Source of the DNA: an uncultured Fidelibacterota bacterium
GTDB taxonomy: Bacteria > Fidelibacterota > Marinisomatia > Marinisomatales > UBA1611
Length of the DNA: 50,036 nt
Reading direction: 5' to 3'
NCBI GenBank assembly: GCA_937893835.1
Contig: CALCSS010000042.1
Span: 1-50,036, forward strand
Both the position numbers and the translations under genes were made by a program. Positions 17,184-25,086 of the stretch are shown piece by piece. Under the pieces are notes generated by a model, which worked only from the letters and a program-made list of their open reading frames with translations, was not told the DNA's origin and ran no database searches. Within the stretch, counting starts at the first letter, position 1, and every line of letters begins with the position of its first letter.

Positions 17184-17987
17184 TTATTTTAATTTTAGAG
17201 CAGCGCTCTTATAGATCAGTTTTCCAGATAAAAAGGCATCGTTAACACTACCGCCTTTTATACCGGCATAAGACTCGAAAACACCACGAAACAAACTAGG
17301 CACATATGTATTGATCTGATTTTTTCTTTGTGGTGTCAAGATATTTAATGCGCGCATTATGTTTGGGGTGATATCCTTTTCTTTTTCAATAAAAAACCCT
17401 GCAGATGAAAACGCCTGGAACAACTTCTCCATTTCACTAACTGTCCTAAAATCACACCAAAGAAAGGAGCCCGTTCTTTTTAATACACGAACCACCTCAA
17501 AAAGAAATATATCAATGTTTCCATAGCAGTGAGACGATTCGACATTCAGGACCACATCAAAAACATTGTCTTCAAAAGGGAGGTTTTCAGAATCACCCCG
17601 TACAAATGATAGACCAGGCTCATCAAAAGATGCCACACATAGATCGACAGCATCCGACGAAACGTCTAAACCGGTAACTGTTTTAGTGTTTAAACAAGTT
17701 TGAATATATGAAGCGCCGCCACCGCGGCCAGACCCAACTTCTAATAGGTTTGCATTAGAAAGACCAACCTGGGTTGCCGTATGGTGATATAGTTGAACAG
17801 AGTACCTCTCGTTATCATATGCTTCTGACATCGCCGGGTGGAATCCATCCTCATCATAACCATAATTCATAAACCTGAAGCTGTGTTGGTGGGATTTTCG
17901 TGCAAAAACATTATACCAAAACCGCCAAAACCATTTTTTTGAAGATGGGGAAAACTGTATAAACCATACAATTATCTTTTGTATCAT
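17184..17987 (-). CDS. SAM-dependent methyltransferase, phthiotriol-dimycocerosate type
   Basis: A 267-residue class I methyltransferase. The SAM site is LLEVGSGRGGGASYI near residues 81-95, with GDSENLPF and the post-motif FDVVLNVESSHCYGN. The blocks LYHHTATQV, GSGRGGGASY and LNVESSHCY closely resemble, from memory, the mycobacterial enzymes that O-methylate phthiotriol lipids. A hydrophobic aromatic N-terminus (IIVWFIQFSPSSKKWFWRFW) may hold it at a membrane. It starts one base from the SDR stop with ribosome binding site AAGG, so it is the last core gene of the lipid operon. A lipid hydroxyl as substrate is inferred from similarity and context. Confidence 0.8.
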   Translation of the reverse strand: MIQKIIVWFIQFSPSSKKWFWRFWYNVFARKSHQHSFRFMNYGYDEDGFHPAMSEAYDNERYSVQLYHHTATQVGLSNANLLEVGSGRGGGASYIQTCLNTKTVTGLDVSSDAVDLCVASFDEPGLSFVRGDSENLPFEDNVFDVVLNVESSHCYGNIDIFLFEVVRVLKRTGSFLWCDFRTVSEMEKLFQAFSSAGFFIEKEKDITPNIMRALNILTPQRKNQINTYVPSLFRGVFESYAGIKGGSVNDAFLSGKLIYKSAALKLK

Positions 17988-17988
17988 T

Positions 17989-18792
17989 TTACCTTGGTTT
18001 TTCTACGACCTGGTCAGCCCTAAACTCCAAATACCATCGCCAAAAGGCTTTAAAAAAAGGTATTAGTCGTAGTTTTAGTGGAATATATGTCGTTCTCCAA
18101 TCCCTTTCGATTGCATATAAGATTTTTTGAACACATCTATCAAGACCCATAGACTCCTTACTGTGTTGTTTTGGTGGTTTTTTGTGTACTTTTCCATCTG
18201 GACCGAATGCATTTCCGCGAAGGTTTGTATCCTTGATCCAGCCCAAGATGGCCTCTAAGACTGTTATTTCTTTTTTATTTTCAATCGCCAAAGTGGATAT
18301 AAAACCATGAAGTGCGTGTTTTGAAGCCGCATAACCAGAATGCCTTGGAAAACCCATAAGGGCTTGACCCGTAGAGCAACTAATGATTTTTCCGCGAGTT
18401 TCTTTTAAGTGAGGCAAGGCAGCATGAACACAGTTCACGGCACCTAAATAATTCACATTTATTAGATCTTTAAAAAAATCAAGGTCAGTTATTTCATCAA
18501 AGCGAGCCCACATGCTTACCCCCGCATTTAACACCAACCCATCAACGCGACCAAAGGCCTCGATAGTTCTGTTTACCATGTGTTGACACTGCTCTAGGAC
18601 CGTTATATCTGTTTGTACAGGAACAGCCTTTCCACCAGAGTCTGTGATATGATTGCAAACCCTTTCGATCTCATCAAGCCTTCGTGCGGCACAGACAACC
18701 ATAGAGCCAGCAACAGATAACTGCCTACAAAGCTCTTCACCGATACCAGAAGAGCCACCCGTTATAATAAAGACCTTGTTTTTTAGAATCAT
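17989..18792 (-). CDS. Short-chain dehydrogenase, candidate acyl/alkyl-DHAP reductase
   Basis: A 267-residue SDR with cofactor motif TGGSSGIGEE at residues 11-20, NAG near 89, catalytic Ser in ISCSTGQ and YAASK near 154. The long C-terminal basic-aromatic tail (KAFWRWYLEFRADQ) suggests membrane contact. The gene lies 22 bases after the AGPS-like gene. In eukaryotic ether-lipid synthesis the alkyl-DHAP made by AGPS is reduced by an SDR (Ayr1/DHRS7B-type), so this is the natural candidate for that step. SDR membership is certain; the substrate is inferred from gene order. Confidence 0.85.
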   Translation of the reverse strand: MILKNKVFIITGGSSGIGEELCRQLSVAGSMVVCAARRLDEIERVCNHITDSGGKAVPVQTDITVLEQCQHMVNRTIEAFGRVDGLVLNAGVSMWARFDEITDLDFFKDLINVNYLGAVNCVHAALPHLKETRGKIISCSTGQALMGFPRHSGYAASKHALHGFISTLAIENKKEITVLEAILGWIKDTNLRGNAFGPDGKVHKKPPKQHSKESMGLDRCVQKILYAIERDWRTTYIPLKLRLIPFFKAFWRWYLEFRADQVVEKPR

Positions 18793-18814
18793 AAAGAAAG
18801 ACCCGGGAAATAAT

Positions 18815-20572
18815 TCAATCTAGCACTATATTGTTTTTTACCCCAAAAATATTATCGGGGTCTTGTGATTTTTTTATTCCCCTAACCATATCTATACTGC
18901 CCTCCGAGATGGTGTCAGACATAAAATCCTTTCTCAATTTTCCCACGCCGTGGTGGTGTGATATTGAGCCCCCGTTCTTTATAAAGTTTTCTCTCATTTT
19001 GTGCTCAATCTTTGTGAATACATCCTCCGGATTTTCAATACCATCAAAACTCATGGCTATGGTGTTATACATACAAACACCAGTGTGATATATTTTTGAT
19101 ATCCGTGATGTAAAAAAAGGTTTTCCCGGCAGACCGTTTTCTTTGTGAAGTTGATTTACTAGTTTAAAGGCCTCTCCTTTAACCTGGTTTATCTTTGACC
19201 AAGGAACCGCTGTTTCCATTGTTTCTCCAAGAATGTTTTGGGTGAATATCAGCTCCCTTATATAGGCTATTACCATTGTTGCAAGATATCCACTTTCTCC
19301 GGTGCTTTCACCCGCAAGGATACCACCATGTTTTTTTGCAAGTATAGTGAGATTGTCTCGTTGGTTTTTTACCTCAGACAGAGACCCCTCTATTTTAAAA
19401 ACAGCTGCTGTAAACCTTTCGGGGTCAACACCTTTTATATTAAAAAGGATGTATTTTTTTAACCGATCCAATGCCCCAGAAAGGCCTTCTTTCTCTTCTT
19501 TTAAGGCGTTTCCAAGTCGAATCTGTAGATTGTCTGCCAGCCTAGCACTTGCCGGAACCATATTGGAATGAAAAAGGTCATACATAAACCGGACCCCCGT
19601 TTCCCAATCGTTGAATATTATAGACTCATAGGCAGAAGACTCTGGTAGTCGATGTATTTTTAGGGTGGCCTTTGTTATAATACCAAGGTTTCCTTCGGAC
19701 CCAAACAATATGTTTTGTGCCTTGATCCCAAAAGAGGACCTTGTGAGTGGTTTTATCTGATTTATTGTACCAACAGGTGTGATCATGGTCAGGTTCTGAA
19801 CGATGTCTTCAATATTTCCATATCGATGTTTTTTCATACCTGCAGCATTGGTGGATATCCACCCACCCACGGTCGAGAATTCATAACTATCAGGTTCGTG
19901 CCCAACGGTAAAGCCTTCTTTGTTTAGCGCCTCTTCTAATGCCTTTCCTGTTATACCAGCCTGAACGGTTGCCATAAGGTTTTCTTCATCTATGGATTCA
20001 ACAGCGTCCATTCTTCTAGTATCAACAGAAACGACCATTCGGCCTTCCTGTTTGGGTGGCCTAAGGGCGTTGGTGACGTTTGTTCCGCCGCCATAAGGAA
20101 TTAGGCAGACGTTGTGTTTTTTTGCAAGTAGGATCAATTTGGTCGTATCGTCCTCACTCTCAATATAGAAAACGAGGTCGGCAAAGGTTTCTAGTTTGTT
20201 ATACAGAACCTTATACACCTCATCGGTAGAGTGTTGTCCGTGGCTGTGTAGTACCCTCTCTTTTTCTTCGTTAGTAAATCGGTCCTTATCAAACACTTCT
20301 TTCAATTCTGCCATAAAGGGCTCATTGATTTTTGGTTTGACAATATGTTTTTTGTCTAATTCTTTAATTTTTGGTTCTAGTTTAAAATCCACCCCAAGTA
20401 TTCCTTCGACAAATGGAATGAAATTAGGAAGCCTCTTTCCGCAAATAGGATATCTGTTTCCTGAGAAAGATACAGACATGTCCTTGTTTATAATGAAACC
20501 TGAATCCCTGTAGCCCCACTTATGGCCCCAGTTAGAGTCGTTGATGCCAAAAAACTTTTCTTTCTTACCCAT
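18815..20572 (-). CDS. Alkyldihydroxyacetonephosphate synthase-like FAD enzyme
   Basis: AGPS swaps the acyl chain of acyl-DHAP for a fatty alcohol, forming the glycerol ether bond. The N-terminus has the W-G-x-x-D region (HKWGYRDSGF) and GNRYPICGKRLP seen in AGPS. The FAD-binding blocks are IPYGGGTNVT (near 158-167 from this start), GHEPDSYEFSTVGGW and GSEGNLGIIT. Arg in PASARLADN matches the position mutated in human RCDP3, and Tyr in GVCMYNTIAM matches the catalytic Tyr. The C-terminal GGSISHHHGVGKLRKDF is nearly identical to eukaryotic AGPS as I recall it. I start at ATG 20572; an upstream TTG at 20584 adds four residues. The start overlaps the acyltransferase gene by eight bases. No peroxisomal-type signal is relevant here. 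Confidence 0.88.
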   Translation of the reverse strand: MGKKEKFFGINDSNWGHKWGYRDSGFIINKDMSVSFSGNRYPICGKRLPNFIPFVEGILGVDFKLEPKIKELDKKHIVKPKINEPFMAELKEVFDKDRFTNEEKERVLHSHGQHSTDEVYKVLYNKLETFADLVFYIESEDDTTKLILLAKKHNVCLIPYGGGTNVTNALRPPKQEGRMVVSVDTRRMDAVESIDEENLMATVQAGITGKALEEALNKEGFTVGHEPDSYEFSTVGGWISTNAAGMKKHRYGNIEDIVQNLTMITPVGTINQIKPLTRSSFGIKAQNILFGSEGNLGIITKATLKIHRLPESSAYESIIFNDWETGVRFMYDLFHSNMVPASARLADNLQIRLGNALKEEKEGLSGALDRLKKYILFNIKGVDPERFTAAVFKIEGSLSEVKNQRDNLTILAKKHGGILAGESTGESGYLATMVIAYIRELIFTQNILGETMETAVPWSKINQVKGEAFKLVNQLHKENGLPGKPFFTSRISKIYHTGVCMYNTIAMSFDGIENPEDVFTKIEHKMRENFIKNGGSISHHHGVGKLRKDFMSDTISEGSIDMVRGIKKSQDPDNIFGVKNNIVLD

Positions 20573-21296
20573 ATAGGGTCTCAACCTTTTCTTTTATGCT
20601 TTGTTCAAGCGTTGTGGTCATGTTTTTTATAGCCTCTGCAGCCTCAGTGTCAGAACCGCTGGAGTCTTTCAAAAAGGACCGGGGATAAATTGGTTCAAGA
20701 ATGTAAACATTTATTCTGGTTGGTAGACCAAAAAAAACTCTACCTCGTGGCCAAATTTTATGGGAACCATGAATTACAGCTGGAAGAATAGGCTTGTTCA
20801 GGTTTAAGGAAAAGGTAGCTGCCCCTTTTTTAAAAGGGAGCATTTTACCAGGTTCCCCACGAGTTCCCTCTGGAAACAAAATAAGATTTCGCTGACCATA
20901 GTCCATAAACGCATTACAAAGAGCCTCCGAATCCTGTATTGATAATTTTTTATTTTCATTGGACTGTCGATCAACAGGTATAAGGTTCATAATTGTATTT
21001 ACAGCGCCTCTTTTGATCCAGTTTTCAAACCAATAATCTCGGGCCGCCAACATTCCAAAATGATTGAAACTCTTTTTTGATGCAACAGCAAGAAGAGCAA
21101 CGTCCATATGGCTATTATGGTTACTACAAAAAATAAACGATGAGTCTGGAATATTGTCTCTGCCAAACACCCTTAGGGGGGCGTAGGTTTTAAAAACAAA
21201 TTTTGAATAACAATAAAATAAAGTTTTGAATATCTTATAAAAAAGGGGCTGCTTCCCCAAAAGATATGAATATTTGGGGTTTTGGAGCACGTCCAT
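20565..21296 (-). CDS. PlsC-type acyltransferase in the ether-lipid operon
   Basis: A 243-residue glycerolipid acyltransferase with HX4D in SNHNSHMDVAL near residue 58, LIPVDRQ near 106, FPEGTRGEPGKMLPFKKG near 141 and ILPAVIHGS. All four blocks are intact. It is nine bases after the HMG-CoA reductase stop and its 3' end overlaps the AGPS-like gene. In the eukaryotic pathway a DHAP acyltransferase makes the AGPS substrate. This enzyme may supply that step or may acylate the product at sn-2; sequence alone cannot decide. It is distinct from the PlsC-like gene at 14121, with the canonical FPEG rather than FPDG. Confidence 0.88.
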   Translation of the reverse strand: MDVLQNPKYSYLLGKQPLFYKIFKTLFYCYSKFVFKTYAPLRVFGRDNIPDSSFIFCSNHNSHMDVALLAVASKKSFNHFGMLAARDYWFENWIKRGAVNTIMNLIPVDRQSNENKKLSIQDSEALCNAFMDYGQRNLILFPEGTRGEPGKMLPFKKGAATFSLNLNKPILPAVIHGSHKIWPRGRVFFGLPTRINVYILEPIYPRSFLKDSSGSDTEAAEAIKNMTTTLEQSIKEKVETLYG

Positions 21297-21304
21297 GGTT
21301 TTTT

Positions 21305-22465
21305 TTATTTTCTACCATATTTCATATGAGCATCGGTAAAGGTGTGGGAACCAATGGCACAGACAAGGGAGATATCTAGGGCCAGTGTTGCGCCCGCAAT
21401 TATTTCTGCAAGCTTTCTAGATGAATGTTCACCCTCAGCACACTCCAAGAGTTCTAGGTTCTTTTTTTGCATTTTAAGCCTTGTTCCACCGCCGACCGTT
21501 CCAACCGTAAGAGAGGGGAGTGTAAGTTTGAACTTTAGCGCATCTTCTTTTTTTTCTATTGCAAAATGAGCAATGCTATTTTCTGATGCGCAAGCAGCAT
21601 CTTGACCTGTTGCTAAATAAATAGCGGTAAGAGCATTAGACTCGTGAATTCCGTTACCATGAATTCCAGCCATGCTTGAAATGGTTGGGTAGTACGGCCA
21701 CGCCTCAAAAAGAATGTCCGGGTCCACCTTCAAAACCTTCTTCATAACGCTGTTTTTTATTGTGGTTTCAGCTGCGACTCCATGACCCCGACCCAAGAGC
21801 ATATTTCTAACAGATGGTTTTTTATCGCTGTTTATGTTTGATTCAAGAAAATAATTATATCCAGTTTCTTTACGAATTAACTCACAAGCAACCTTTGCCG
21901 CCAATGTGACCATGTTTTGACCAGCGGCGTTTCCGGTATCCATGACAATATCCAAAACAACATAACCCTGAACAGCATATTGGTCTATTCTTAACACCTT
22001 GCCATAGTTGGTAGTGCTTTCAGCTGCGTCAACAATGGCCTCTTTGTTTTTATTTACCCAGGTTTGAAACTTTGCGCTTTCGTCTAAGTCGTCAAAAATA
22101 AAAACAGGCGCCCTAGAGAGTTCCTGTCTAAAGTGCCTTACCTTTGTTCCACCGCTTAGATAGGAGGCCAACATGCCCCTGTTCATCGACATTGCCAACG
22201 TTCCCTCTAATGTACAAACAGGAACACAATACTCACCCTTGGCGTAAAGACCATCAAGAAGCACTGGGCCAACGACGGCCATTGGAACCTTCATGAACCC
22301 AACATGGTTCTCAATTATGCCTCGTAGTTCTTCTGGGCTATCTTCTGAGGTGTCGCCTAGGTCAATATCGGCATAGCTTTTGACCCACTCAACTCGAGCA
22401 GCCGAGTCTTCAGGTTTAAACCCCCTAGGAATAGAAGAGCTTTTCCCGTTTTTTTCTTCAGTCAT
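21305..22465 (-). CDS. HMG-CoA reductase
   Basis: A 386-residue reductase that forms mevalonate from HMG-CoA. All four catalytic residues of the class I enzyme can be placed: Glu87 in CTLEGTLAMS, Lys215 or 216 in NSDKKPSVRN, Asp289 in TGQDAACAS, and His380 in DAHMKYGR. Substrate and cofactor blocks ENHVGFMKVPMAVVGP, DTGNAAGQNM and VGTVGGGTRL are present. There is no membrane domain. It is the first gene of the lipid operon, followed after eight bases by the acyltransferase. No other mevalonate-pathway gene is in the window. The NADPH or NADH preference cannot be told. Confidence 0.92.
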   Translation of the reverse strand: MTEEKNGKSSSIPRGFKPEDSAARVEWVKSYADIDLGDTSEDSPEELRGIIENHVGFMKVPMAVVGPVLLDGLYAKGEYCVPVCTLEGTLAMSMNRGMLASYLSGGTKVRHFRQELSRAPVFIFDDLDESAKFQTWVNKNKEAIVDAAESTTNYGKVLRIDQYAVQGYVVLDIVMDTGNAAGQNMVTLAAKVACELIRKETGYNYFLESNINSDKKPSVRNMLLGRGHGVAAETTIKNSVMKKVLKVDPDILFEAWPYYPTISSMAGIHGNGIHESNALTAIYLATGQDAACASENSIAHFAIEKKEDALKFKLTLPSLTVGTVGGGTRLKMQKKNLELLECAEGEHSSRKLAEIIAGATLALDISLVCAIGSHTFTDAHMKYGRK

Positions 22466-22613
22466 TAATGATCTTTTATTGTGTGTTTTTGGTTATTCGG
22501 TATCGGGGATGGACCCGAGCCATATATTTAATGTCGGTATATCATTGAAATACACGGGAAGGTACAAAGCGTTTTAAATAAAAACACTTAAAAAAAAACA
22601 AATAAAAACCTAA

Positions 22614-22635
22614 TGTTTAAACTCGCATTTAAACA
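22614..22635. promoter_or_regulatory. Inverted repeat upstream of a secreted-protein gene
   Basis: TGTTTAAA and TTTAAACA form a perfect 8-base inverted repeat around a 6-base spacer, 30 bases before the ATG at 22666. It lies in the 200-base divergent region between the HMG-CoA reductase operon and this gene. The size fits a dimeric repressor operator, but both arms are AT-rich so chance is possible. I saw no convincing -35/-10 pair. Confidence 0.35.
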
Positions 22636-22665
22636 CTATATTATCTAATTAGTAATATAAAAAAC

Positions 22666-23190
22666 ATGATACTAAATAAAACAATTGCCCTTGTTCTTTT
22701 TATTGGTCTTGCATATCCGCAGTTTAAACCAAGCTTTGTCAAAAACCCTGAAAAAGAATCAATTTATGAAGCTGATGATGAAAACGATCAGGAAGAAACT
22801 GATGGTAGGTTCAACCATAGGCAAATGTTTTCTGCGATGTTCTCGATACATAAAGGGGCCCCTGTTACCATGTATTCATATACAAACATCTTCAGTTATG
22901 ATGTTCGAGAAGACCTCGTTGCTGACGTTAAAGTACATGGGCGATTTTTAAATAGTGCATACCACGATACCTGGGGAGGGGGCATTTATGGCCAACCTCA
23001 CCTGGCGATGGATGCGGGAATAAAATATTCACCAATGAACAATGGATTATTTGATATTCAGGCAAGAACCTTTCATGATGAGTGGTGGAGCGGACAATCT
23101 ATCTATCTCTCCTTTTTAGGCATACCGATCAAGAGATTATATAAATCAAAATCTTTTGACCATTATTTTGGACCAAACCTTTGGGACTAG
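22666..23190 (+). CDS. Small secreted protein of unknown function
   Basis: A 174-residue protein with signal peptide (ILNKTIALVLFIGLAYPQ). An acidic linker rich in Asp/Glu lies near residues 35-48. The rest is rich in Tyr, Phe and Trp, with alternating strands such as MFSIHKGAPVTMYSYTNIFS and LVADVKVHGRF. The pattern resembles a small outer-membrane or surface beta structure, but I recognise no family. The next gene, a TolB-like propeller, begins 40 bases later, so the pair is probably co-transcribed with the transglycosylase after it. Confidence 0.7.
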   Translation: MILNKTIALVLFIGLAYPQFKPSFVKNPEKESIYEADDENDQEETDGRFNHRQMFSAMFSIHKGAPVTMYSYTNIFSYDVREDLVADVKVHGRFLNSAYHDTWGGGIYGQPHLAMDAGIKYSPMNNGLFDIQARTFHDEWWSGQSIYLSFLGIPIKRLYKSKSFDHYFGPNLWD

Positions 23191-23230
23191 TCCAGAAAAA
23201 ACACCCCCGACCAACCAAGGCAAGACCAAA

Positions 23231-24286
23231 ATGAAACGAAGAGAAATGCCACAATCGTTGCTTGTGCTGTTTGTTTTTTCAGCAGCGCTGGCCACAGAAA
23301 GCAAAGTTTCCCTAATAGAAAAAAAAGAAACAAGATTTCTGAACATTCGACAGCTAACCTTTGCCGGTGAGAACGCTGAAGCGTATTTCTCTTTAGATGG
23401 AAAAAACTTGATATTTCAAGCACACGAGGGTGATTCTCTATGTGACCAGATATATACAATGGAGCTTTCAACAGGAGAGACCAAGAGGGTTTCAACTGGT
23501 AACGGTGTAACCACATGTGGTTATTTTGAATATCCCGACTGTAAAAACATCCTCTATGCCTCCACACACCTTGGTGGAACGGATTGCCCTCCAAAACCAG
23601 ACCATGCTCAGGGTTATGTCTGGAAACTATACCCAGACTATGATATCTTTCACTCAACCAAAGAGGGTGAGAAGATAAAGAGATTGACAGATTCTCCCGG
23701 CTATGATGCCGAGGCCACAGTTGCATTCGATGGAAGCAGGGTGCTTTATACCTCGATGGTGAGCGGCGACCTAGATATATGGTCAATGAATATTGATGGT
23801 TCAAATAAGACCCAACTAACCGACCGCATGGGTTATGACGGAGGAGCTTTTTTCAATTCACAGGCAACAAGGATCGTCTGGCGAGTTTACCATCCAAAAA
23901 CACAGAAAGAGGTTGCGGAATATAAGAGTCTATTGTCAGAAAACACAATTCGCCCAATGGCTCTTCAATTATGGACAATGAACACAGATGGAACAAACAA
24001 ACAACAGGTTACAAATAACGATGCTGCAAATTTTGGTCCTTATTTTTTTCCTGATGGAAATAAAATTATTTTTTCATCAAATTTACATGACCCAAGCGGT
24101 AGAGATTTTGATCTTTACGCCATTGGAGTTGAGGGTACAAACCTAGAGAGAATCACCTTTTTCAATGGATTTGATGGCTTTCCGATGTTTAGTCCAAACG
24201 GAAAGTTTTTAGTTTTTGCCTCTAATCGAAATCAGGCAAAAAGAGGAGACACAAACTTGTTTATTACAGAATGGAACTATAGATGA
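23231..24286 (+). CDS. TolB-like secreted beta-propeller (PD40 repeats)
   Basis: Starting at the ATG at 23231 gives a signal peptide (KRREMPQSLLVLFVFSAALA); an upstream in-frame ATG at 23156 would overlap the previous gene and bury it. The 351-residue protein has repeated PD40 units: EAYFSLDGKNLIFQA, EATVAFDGSRVLYTS, GPYFFPDGNKIIFSS and FPMFSPNGKFLVFAS, each followed by a D-x-[YW]-x-[MI] strand. Such propellers bind proteins or peptides in the periplasm; TolB itself is part of the Tol-Pal system, but no tol gene is near. Its stop overlaps the ATG of the lytic transglycosylase (ATGA). Confidence 0.85.
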   Translation: MKRREMPQSLLVLFVFSAALATESKVSLIEKKETRFLNIRQLTFAGENAEAYFSLDGKNLIFQAHEGDSLCDQIYTMELSTGETKRVSTGNGVTTCGYFEYPDCKNILYASTHLGGTDCPPKPDHAQGYVWKLYPDYDIFHSTKEGEKIKRLTDSPGYDAEATVAFDGSRVLYTSMVSGDLDIWSMNIDGSNKTQLTDRMGYDGGAFFNSQATRIVWRVYHPKTQKEVAEYKSLLSENTIRPMALQLWTMNTDGTNKQQVTNNDAANFGPYFFPDGNKIIFSSNLHDPSGRDFDLYAIGVEGTNLERITFFNGFDGFPMFSPNGKFLVFASNRNQAKRGDTNLFITEWNYR

Positions 24287-25083
24287 AAGACCTTATTAAG
24301 ATTTTATTTTTAACTATTTTTGTTTTTGCTCAAAAGGTTGATGATGACCTAGCCTATCGACTTGTGATAGAAAAGCTTGATGGCGCAATACCTGAGGCGT
24401 TTGTCAGAGAGGCCTTTTCTAGTGGAGAGGTCAAGATACACAAGGAAATTGCCGATAGATTTGCAAAGCCCTATGAAAAAAAACCCTGGTCAGACTACAG
24501 AAAGATATTTGTAAAGGAGTCACGCGTATCTGCCGGCTCAAGGTTCTACAAGGACAACCTAAATTTAATTACCTCAGTAGCTGAAAAATATGGAGTTGAT
24601 CCGTTCATAGTTGTGACCATTGCAGGGGTTGAGAGTAATTACGGTGTTCACCATTCGCAGTTTTCTGTTTTTAATTCATTGTATTCTCAGATTCACGATA
24701 TTCCACGAAGGTCAAAGTGGGCAACCAAGGAATTGGCAGAGTTTTTAAAGTATTGTTACAACGATCAACTAGACCCACAAGAAACAGGGGGATCTTATGC
24801 TGGAGCTTTTGGATATGGACAGTTTATTCCATCCAGCTTTACCAGATACTCGGTTGATTTCAACAAAAATGGTGTCCGCGAGCCATACAGTTGGCCAGAC
24901 GTTTTAGGAAGTATCGCGAACTATCTTCGGTTAAATGGATATTTATCAAATAGCAAGGACTACGGCAAGGGTGGCGATATATATAAATCTATCTACGCCT
25001 ACAATCACGCAGATAATTATGTAATGGCGGTTTTAGAGCTTACAGAAAAGATACGTGAGCGCGTTGGTGACAATAAACAATAA
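24283..25083 (+). CDS. MltB-like lytic murein transglycosylase
   Basis: A 266-residue periplasmic enzyme that cleaves peptidoglycan glycan strands to 1,6-anhydro ends. The N-terminal signal is KDLIKILFLTIFVFAQ; no lipobox Cys is seen, so it is likely soluble. The catalytic Glu is in GVESNYG near residue 118, followed by GAFGYGQFIPSSF near 174 and the SWPDVLGSIANYLRLNGY block, all typical of GH103. It starts inside the stop codon of the TolB-like gene and ends three bases from the convergent M28 peptidase gene. Confidence 0.9.
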   Translation: MKDLIKILFLTIFVFAQKVDDDLAYRLVIEKLDGAIPEAFVREAFSSGEVKIHKEIADRFAKPYEKKPWSDYRKIFVKESRVSAGSRFYKDNLNLITSVAEKYGVDPFIVVTIAGVESNYGVHHSQFSVFNSLYSQIHDIPRRSKWATKELAEFLKYCYNDQLDPQETGGSYAGAFGYGQFIPSSFTRYSVDFNKNGVREPYSWPDVLGSIANYLRLNGYLSNSKDYGKGGDIYKSIYAYNHADNYVMAVLELTEKIRERVGDNKQ

Positions 25084-25086
25084 CCA

